Assembly (NCBI GenBank): GCA_017860335.1
Contig: JAFNAU010000132.1
Location: 1-8,864 of the forward strand
Direction: 5' to 3'
Length of the DNA: 8,864 bases
Origin: Bacteroidota bacterium
GTDB taxonomy: Bacteria; Bacteroidota; Bacteroidia; Bacteroidales; Paludibacteraceae
Position numbers and translations under genes: made by a program
Notes under the pieces: model-generated
The model's database searches: none
The model's input: only the letters and a program-made list of their open reading frames with translations
Told to the model about the DNA's origin: nothing
Part shown: piece after piece, positions 7,009 to 8,864 of the stretch
How positions within the stretch are numbered: the stretch's first letter is position 1
Layout of the letters: every line of letters begins with the position of its first letter

Positions 7009-8364
7009 TTATATTGAGAATATTGTTTCTTTAAATATTTCGCTGACGGTAGGATGCGGAAATACCACTTCCTGCAATTCTTTTACTGTCATTTCCTGTT
7101 CGATTGCCATACAGACACCGTAAATAATTTCGCTACTGGGATTTCCCAGCATATGCACTCCGATAACTTCACCGTGTTTTTCACCAACCAGCACTTTGCA
7201 CAGTCCGTTGCCACCTTCATTCTCAGCCACAAAACGTCCGGCATAACTCATTGCCAGTTTTATTACTTTGTAAGGAATGCCTTTGGCTTTGGCGCTTTCT
7301 TCGGTTTCACCCACACCCGCTACTTCAGGATTGGTGTAAACAACTCCCGGAATAGCATTATAACGCATGATATCATTTCTTCCGGTCAGATTATTGACGA
7401 CCACTTCACCTTCACGACTGGCAGTGTGAGCCAACAGTGAAAATCCGGTTACATCGCCTGCCGCAAACACTCCGGGCACATTAGTACTCATTTTTTCGTC
7501 CACTTTGATGCCTCCACGTGTCATCTCAATATTCAGATTTTCCAGTCCGTAACCCTTCACAACAGCACGGCGTCCAACGCTTAGCAGAATTTTTTCTCCC
7601 TGAATGGTTTCGGTATTTCCATCCTTTTCGAATACCACCGTATTTCCATCCACCCGCACCACTTTGGCATTGAGGTGAAATTCAATTCCTTTCTTGGTAT
7701 AAATATCGCGAAGCATAGCGGAAACTTCAAAATCCAGTCCGCCCAATATTTCCGGCAACATTTCAATAACTGTTACTTTTGTACCAAGGCTGTTATAGAA
7801 ACTTGCAAATTCCATCCCGATTACCCCTCCACCAATTACAACCAATGTAGCCGGTTGCTCTTTCAGTTCGAGAATTTCGCGGTTGGTAAGGATGACATCT
7901 CCGGCTTCCGCCAAGCCAGGAATAGGCGGAACAGACGCTTCGGAGCCGGTACATATCAGCAGGTTTTTAGCCAGATAACTTTCTCCGTTACAATTTACTT
8001 CCACACCCTTTTCGCTGCGTCCCAGTATGATTGCTTCACCTTCAACAACGGTTACGTTATTCTCTTTCATCTTGCTTTTCACCCCTGCAACCAGTTTTCT
8101 AACCACTTTATTTTTACGTGCAACTATTTTCCCGAAATCGAAGCGGACATTTTCGGCAAAAATGCCATATTTATCTCCATGCAACGCATTTTCGTAAGTT
8201 TTTGCACTGTAAAGCAGGGTTTTAGTCGGGATGCATCCTTCATTCAGACAAACGCCACCCATTGATTTCTTTTCGAATAAAATAACATTAAGTCCTTTGT
8301 GACCAGCTCTTTCTGCTGCCACATATCCGGCCGGACCTCCGCCAATAATCATTAAGTCGTACAT
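7009..8364 (-). CDS. lpdA: Dihydrolipoamide dehydrogenase (E3)
   Basis: This is a 451-residue cytoplasmic FAD disulfide oxidoreductase that reoxidises the lipoyl group of E2 with NAD. It has the FAD motif GGGPAG (8-13), the redox disulfide GGVCLNEGCIPTK (C39, C44), the NAD motif VVIGGGVIGMEFA, a second FAD motif VFAAGDVTG, and the C-terminal catalytic dyad FPHPTVSE (H437, E442). Length and all active residues match the family. The start at 8364 (MYDLMIIGGG) puts the FAD loop at the usual place; the upstream start at 8382 adds six residues translated from a repeat and is unlikely. It lies between the E2 and fused E1 genes, which supports a dedicated E3 for this complex, though it could also serve other lipoyl systems. 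Confidence 0.95.
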   Translation of the reverse strand: MYDLMIIGGGPAGYVAAERAGHKGLNVILFEKKSMGGVCLNEGCIPTKTLLYSAKTYENALHGDKYGIFAENVRFDFGKIVARKNKVVRKLVAGVKSKMKENNVTVVEGEAIILGRSEKGVEVNCNGESYLAKNLLICTGSEASVPPIPGLAEAGDVILTNREILELKEQPATLVVIGGGVIGMEFASFYNSLGTKVTVIEMLPEILGGLDFEVSAMLRDIYTKKGIEFHLNAKVVRVDGNTVVFEKDGNTETIQGEKILLSVGRRAVVKGYGLENLNIEMTRGGIKVDEKMSTNVPGVFAAGDVTGFSLLAHTASREGEVVVNNLTGRNDIMRYNAIPGVVYTNPEVAGVGETEESAKAKGIPYKVIKLAMSYAGRFVAENEGGNGLCKVLVGEKHGEVIGVHMLGNPSSEIIYGVCMAIEQEMTVKELQEVVFPHPTVSEIFKETIFSI

Positions 8365-8377
8365 TGTTATTAAATTT

Positions 8378-8406
8378 GCCAATGTGAGAATGTGCCAATG
8401 TGTGAG
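8378..8406. repeat. Two-copy direct repeat, GCCAATGTG type, between E2 and E3 genes
   Basis: Two units start with GCCAATGTG, at 8378 and 8394, a 16-base period (GCCAATGTGAGAATGT then GCCAATGTGTGAG). They occupy the gap between the E2 stop and the E3 start. Similar short word repeats are, from memory, common between genes of Bacteroidota. The repeat begins close to the point where E2 ends early, which raises the possibility of a rearrangement there. Confidence 0.6.
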
Positions 8407-8431
8407 TTTTTCAGGTATTTAGAACATTCAT

Positions 8432-8864
8432 TCATTGTTTTATTATTGCTTCGCCTCCATCCAGTGAGCGATGATCATAAGTAAGGCTCAGTCCGATATA
8501 CGGAACAAAAGCATACACGCCATCGCCCAGATCTTTCGGACGGGGAACAATGGTATTTACGCCCAAAATAGCCGACTGCGGCAGATTGATGACCGGTGTA
8601 AACATTTCCACCCCATAATTACCAAGATTGGAAACTGTAAATGTAGCAGCCTCAGCTGATAGCAACTCGGGATTAATACTTCCTTTCCTGCAGGCATTTG
8701 CCATTTCTTTGAATTGCTGAGCCAAACCTCCGATGGTTAAATCATCTGCATTACGTACTACGGGGACCATCAGTCCACGTTCGGTATCAACAGCTAATGC
8801 CAGGTGAACCTTGTTGAAATAACGTACTGTATCACCCAGAAAATGTGTATTAACATTCGGGAAT
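8432..8864 (-). CDS. Lipoamide acyltransferase (E2), C-terminal part; 5' end outside the window
   Basis: About 143 residues of the catalytic domain are visible, with no start codon; the frame stays open to the right edge, beginning FPNVNTHFLGD. Diagnostic segments are VHLALAVDTERGLMVPVV, TFTVSNLGNYGVEMFTPVIN, LPQSAILGVN and the active site DHRSLDGG, with the His and Asp needed for acyl transfer to CoA. Lipoyl and E1/E3-binding domains would lie off the edge. The protein stops seven residues after DG (GEAIIKQ), whereas most E2 proteins continue about 20 residues with a helix contributing to trimer packing. Neither other frame restores that helix. It is the first visible gene of the E2-E3-E1 block. 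Family assignment is secure; acyl specificity (acetyl or branched-chain) is open. Confidence 0.9.
   Translation of the reverse strand, partial: FPNVNTHFLGDTVRYFNKVHLALAVDTERGLMVPVVRNADDLTIGGLAQQFKEMANACRKGSINPELLSAEAATFTVSNLGNYGVEMFTPVINLPQSAILGVNTIVPRPKDLGDGVYAFVPYIGLSLTYDHRSLDGGEAIIKQ

Noticed and set aside
7675..8265. A 196-codon plus-strand open frame opposite the E3 gene
   Set aside because: It lies wholly antisense to an intact, motif-complete dihydrolipoamide dehydrogenase and its translation resembles no family; it is a shadow of that gene's codon pattern. The other plus-strand open frames opposite the E1, GH28, aldolase and SDR genes were rejected for the same reason.
8365..8382. 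Longer E3 start at 8382 adding six residues
   Set aside because: The extension is translated from the GCCAATGTG repeat, and the ATG at 8364 places the FAD loop at the normal distance from the N-terminus.

Overview
The window is 8.9 kb of bacterial DNA with every convincing gene on the minus strand. It reads most naturally as a Bacteroidota genome, probably Bacteroidales or a relative. The evidence is a fused E1 alpha-beta 2-oxoacid dehydrogenase, a secreted GH28 pectin-type hydrolase beside sugar-catabolism genes, moderate GC, few strong Shine-Dalgarno sites, and several short intergenic repeats of a style common in that phylum. The phylum call is inference; there is no rRNA or marker gene.

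Two blocks are visible, read right to left. Block 1 (8864 to 4467) encodes a 2-oxoacid dehydrogenase complex. It comprises the 3' part of the E2 acyltransferase, dihydrolipoamide dehydrogenase (E3), and an 819-residue protein fusing E1 alpha and E1 beta. A 14-bp perfect inverted repeat just after the E1 stop (4418-4461) probably ends this unit. The visible E2 stops only seven residues after its catalytic DHRxxDG motif, which suggests a shortened C-terminus.

Block 2 (4371 to the left edge) is a tight carbohydrate cluster. It holds a secreted GH28 glycosidase, a damaged PHP-domain gene, a class II aldolase, a short-chain dehydrogenase that overlaps the aldolase by ATGA, and the first codons of another gene behind a clear AGGAGG site. 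The aldolase/SDR pair looks like a split form of the fused rhamnulose-1-phosphate aldolase/lactaldehyde dehydrogenase (RhaEW/YuxG type). The likely role is catabolism of a deoxy-sugar such as L-rhamnose released from pectin by the GH28 enzyme. Specificity is inferred, not shown.

The most unusual features are the PHP gene, which carries two reading-frame breaks and apparently an additional in-frame loss, and a GC-rich palindromic element lying in frame inside the aldolase gene, adding about a dozen residues. Three other short repeats occupy intergenic gaps. I see no RNA gene, CRISPR array, transposase or phage gene. No gap longer than about 110 bases lacks a gene.
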